Shown here: piece after piece, positions 61,371-64,000 of the stretch | How positions within the stretch are numbered: the stretch's first letter is position 1 | Layout: each line of letters begins with the position of its first letter | Source of the DNA: Stereum hirsutum FP-91666 SS1 | Taxonomy: Eukaryota; Basidiomycota; Agaricomycetes; Russulales; Stereaceae | DNA: 64,000 nucleotides | Direction: 5' to 3' | Assembly (NCBI RefSeq): GCF_000264905.1 | Contig: NW_006763133.1 | Span: 2,056,329 to 2,120,328 of the forward strand | The notes under the pieces: generated by a model | Seen by the model: only the letters and a program-made list of their open reading frames with translations | Told to the model about the DNA's origin: nothing | Databases searched by the model: none | Translations under genes and position numbers: made by a program

Positions 61371-63464
61371 TTAAACGGCGTTGCCGTTGTCCACAGCTTT
61401 GCCCTTCTCGTTCATGTCGTCGAAGTCGGCCTGCTTCTTCTCCGGGACGACTGCTCCGGTAGCGGCGGCGGCGTACTTCGAGCTAGCACGGATGCGGTCA
61501 CCGTACGCGAAACAGATGAAGGGAAGGGGTGTGATCAAGCAAGCTAGAAAAAAGAAGACGTTAGTCGTCAAATTCAAGTCGGCATATTGAGGAGAGGACG
61601 TACCAATTAATGCGAGAAGTGTTCCGGCCCACTGGTAGCCCATGCCGTTGAACATCTGATTGGCGAACAGAGGGGTGACAGCGCCGAGCATGTTTCGCAT
61701 CCAACCTTGACCGGCGATAGCAGAAGAGGAGAGCTCGCCGTACGAGTCCGCAGTGTAGTTGTATACGGCCAGGAAAATGTGGTAGATACCGAAGATAATG
61801 AGCACGACTGTGGGGTTAATCGTCGTCAGTAGAAGGTCCAAACAGATCATCAGGTTGCAGAGACGTACGGGCGATGCAAGGCGCTATCCAATGGACAAAC
61901 CCGAACTGGGTCCACGAATATATGAAAAGGCCGATAGGGAGGAAAGGTCCACCGATCATCGCGCCATACAACCGCGCTTCGGGAATAGCGACACCACCAT
62001 TCGCTTCACGTACGGCGTCGTACTTAGCATCTTGCCAGAAACCGCTGTGAAATGCGGTCGTGAGTGCAACGTCAACCACCAATGTCCGTCAAAGACGTAC
62101 GAGATGAAACCAAGCGTGGTGCCAATGATGAGCGCAATGTAAGGCAGGCCGCCGTTACCCTCCGCCCATCCGTGATTGTCTTGGAAGGTCAAGGGAATGA
62201 CACTCAGGAACAAGAATGTGATGCCCCAGGCAAATGCGATCCAGCTGAACAACGAGTTAGCAGAAGGAAGACGGGAATGAGCAATGTACAGTAGACGCAC
62301 AATCCAAAGAAGAAGATGACGGGTTCGCGGATGGTGAGGTAGATGGCACGGGTGCTGCTCTGATGGAGCAAGTCGGACAACTTCTCGGCTTCAAGCTCAA
62401 TGGGTGCGCGCAGGCGATTGTCTCCTGTCTCCTTCCTAAGCCTCTTGGCACGAGTTTTCAGGATGGCGGCTCCACGAGTTTCCTTGAAGAAGATGAGCTC
62501 CAAGATGAACAAGACGCCGGAGGCGATCACTGTAGTAAACAGTCAGACGGTTTACGACCCGAAGGGACATGGGCCACTTACTGTGAATCCACTCGATCCA
62601 ACGCCAGCCGATGGCAGCGTCGATGTAGCCACAGTACAAGGGAGCAGCGATAGTACCAAGAATAGCGACGTATGAAAAGCATGCCATAGGGACACTGCGT
62701 TCTTTCGTTTCCCAAATATCTGTCGGGAAATGATCAATTGGTGATGGAATGACAGTTAACTGGGAAATATACGAACCAGCGAGCGTGCCGCCGACTAGGA
62801 TTGTGCCCACACAACCGAACAGACCAGACAGGAGACGACCGACAAGTTCGCTACCAATATTTTTACCCATGGCGAGAAGAATGAAGATGAGGGTGAAGCA
62901 TCCGAAGGAGCCGAGGTAGATGTAACGTCTCCCGACAAGCTCGCAGAATGGAGCGAGGAAAAGTGGGGCGAAGGCACAAGCAGCGCTGCAGGAGAGTGTC
63001 AGATATGACGACGTGGAAAATATATCGAGAACGTACTTGAACATGAACATCCCGACTTCGCCAGCCTCTGTCGAGACACCGAACTCTTCGGTCATGGAAG
63101 TGATACCAGAGGAGTAGGCCGATGTCGAGAGACCGATGGTCAAGGTCATGAAACAGAGGAGAGCTGTCGTCATCCATTTCCGTCCCTTTCCCCAGTTCAT
63201 GGGATCTGTTGCAGCGATCAGTAACGAGTAATGAACGACTGAGTTTGTCGTGCTTAGACACTCACTTTCGGGATCGCCTTCTTCAAATGTTACCAAGATA
63301 ATCTTGCTGTCGTCGTAGGCATGGGATTTTTCTGTCGAGCCGCCGGCACCGGATGATGCCCCTGCGCCGGGAGTGTCGGCACCAACATGCTCTAGGTGAT
63401 CTTGCTCGACCTCCTCAGGATAGAACGCACGGGCGTTGATCGTGGTCTTTTTTAGACCAGACAT
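61371..63464 (-). CDS. MFS drug/polyamine transporter, DHA1 (12-TM) type
   Basis: Proton-antiport exporter of the fungal DHA1 group. The N-terminal cytosolic tail of about 65 residues (MSGLKKTTINARAFYPEEV) ends with DPENPMNWGKGRKW, typical just before TM1. Membrane and loop motifs include TTALLCFMTLTIGLSTSAYS, ELVGRRYIYLGSFGCFTLIF (motif A region), GRLLSGLFGCVGTILVGGTL (TM5 motif C region), then ADIWETKERS. The central loop is FKETRGAAILKTRAKRLRKE. The second half holds WIAFAWGITFLFLSVIPLTF, PFLPIGLFIYSWTQFGFVHW, SSSAIAGQGWMRNMLGAVTP, PLFANQMFNGMGYQWAGTLL and LITPLPFICFAYGDRIR. About eight introns. The substrate cannot be inferred. Confidence 0.92.
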
Positions 63465-64000
63465 GGTGACTATACAACGCCATCATCGATGTTACTGACC
63501 GTTGCGGGGGGCGACAGGGCACAGAGTACATACCTATGCCTATGTGTTCAAGCCGGGGAGACGAGTCGGGATGATGGTGGACCAAGGAACTTCTGTTATG
63601 CCCGGACGAGATAAGAGGAGGGGGTGGGAGCCAGGAAGATGCGCTCCGACCACTTTATAAATGTTCGCGAACCCCGAAAATTCGACATTGTCGAGACAGG
63701 TCCGACGAGGATGTTTGCACCAGATCCGTTCTGCCTACTCGATTTTCCTCCTCCGGTTGTCGGGTTCCAACGGAGATGCGCAAATCTGAGGTGCGATCGG
63801 GGGTGGCAAAAGATGGTGAAAACCATTTTGATCTCAAAGTGGAAACCTGTGGAAACCAAGGCGGGCGAGGCGAATGATTGACGGCGAAATCGTCCTGATT
63901 CAGCCAGGATCGAGGCTAAGACGAAACTTTGGCGAAAAGTCATCATTTGTCATGACGTAGGAATCCAAGTCCCTGGAAATATGCTCGGCGCCAAAAGTGA
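63465..64000. promoter_or_regulatory. Upstream region of the MFS transporter
   Basis: 536 bp to the window end; it should carry the transporter promoter and leader. No gene start or clear motif was recognised; ORFs at 63596-63946 are not supported. Confidence 0.45.

Overview
This is a stretch of a fungal nuclear genome, almost certainly from an Agaricomycete-type basidiomycete. Genes are dense and cut by many short introns, mostly about 45-90 bp with GT..AG ends. Flanking 5' and 3' sequence is often CT-rich, and the gene content is typically fungal: STE11-type MAPKKK, alpha-1,3-glucan synthase, Zn2Cys6 factor, GH5 exo-beta-1,3-glucanase, PAC1 and an OTT_1508-like deaminase. I see no bacterial operon structure, CRISPR array, tRNA, rRNA, recognisable transposon or viral sequence.

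Layout. 1-3955 (-) is a STE11/Byr2-like MAPKKK cut off by the window start; it diverges from a complete alpha-1,3-glucan synthase at 4690-12870 (+). 13904-18787 holds two histone H2B genes, one on each strand, flanking a class I methyltransferase and an HTD2-like mitochondrial dehydratase. 19016-25627 has a PRCC-family nuclear protein (-) and nucleoporin Nup133 (+). 25664-29245 has COA8 (-) diverging from a Zn2Cys6 regulator (+). 30245-33907 has an AIM34-like SAP protein (-) and an unrecognised multi-exon protein (+). 35357-38713 (-) carries an OTT_1508-like deaminase and an unknown membrane protein. 38906-41941 (+) carries CMR1/WDR76 and a 75-aa protein. 42973-48828 (-) carries a membrane-anchored GH5_9 glucanase and a mucin-like membrane protein. 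49085-53222 (+) is a Rad9/Crb2/53BP1 checkpoint adaptor. 53905-56766 has a BRI3-like protein (-) and PAC1/LIS1 (+). 57350-59967 (+) is a chromodomain protein, and 61371-63464 (-) is an MFS transporter.

Functional themes are mixed, as expected of a core fungal region. Cell wall and signalling: MAPKKK, glucan synthase, exoglucanase, mucin-like protein. S phase, chromatin and DNA damage: two H2Bs, CMR1, Rad9-like adaptor, chromodomain protein. Mitochondrion: HTD2, COA8, AIM34-like and possibly the methyltransferase. MCB-type ACGCGT hexamers are doubled upstream of both H2B genes and of CMR1, suggesting shared G1/S control. The most unusual gene is the deaminase. I found no convincing multi-gene system of a new kind. 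Exon boundaries were derived by hand from reading-frame continuity and splice consensus, so single-gene models are good but not transcript-verified.
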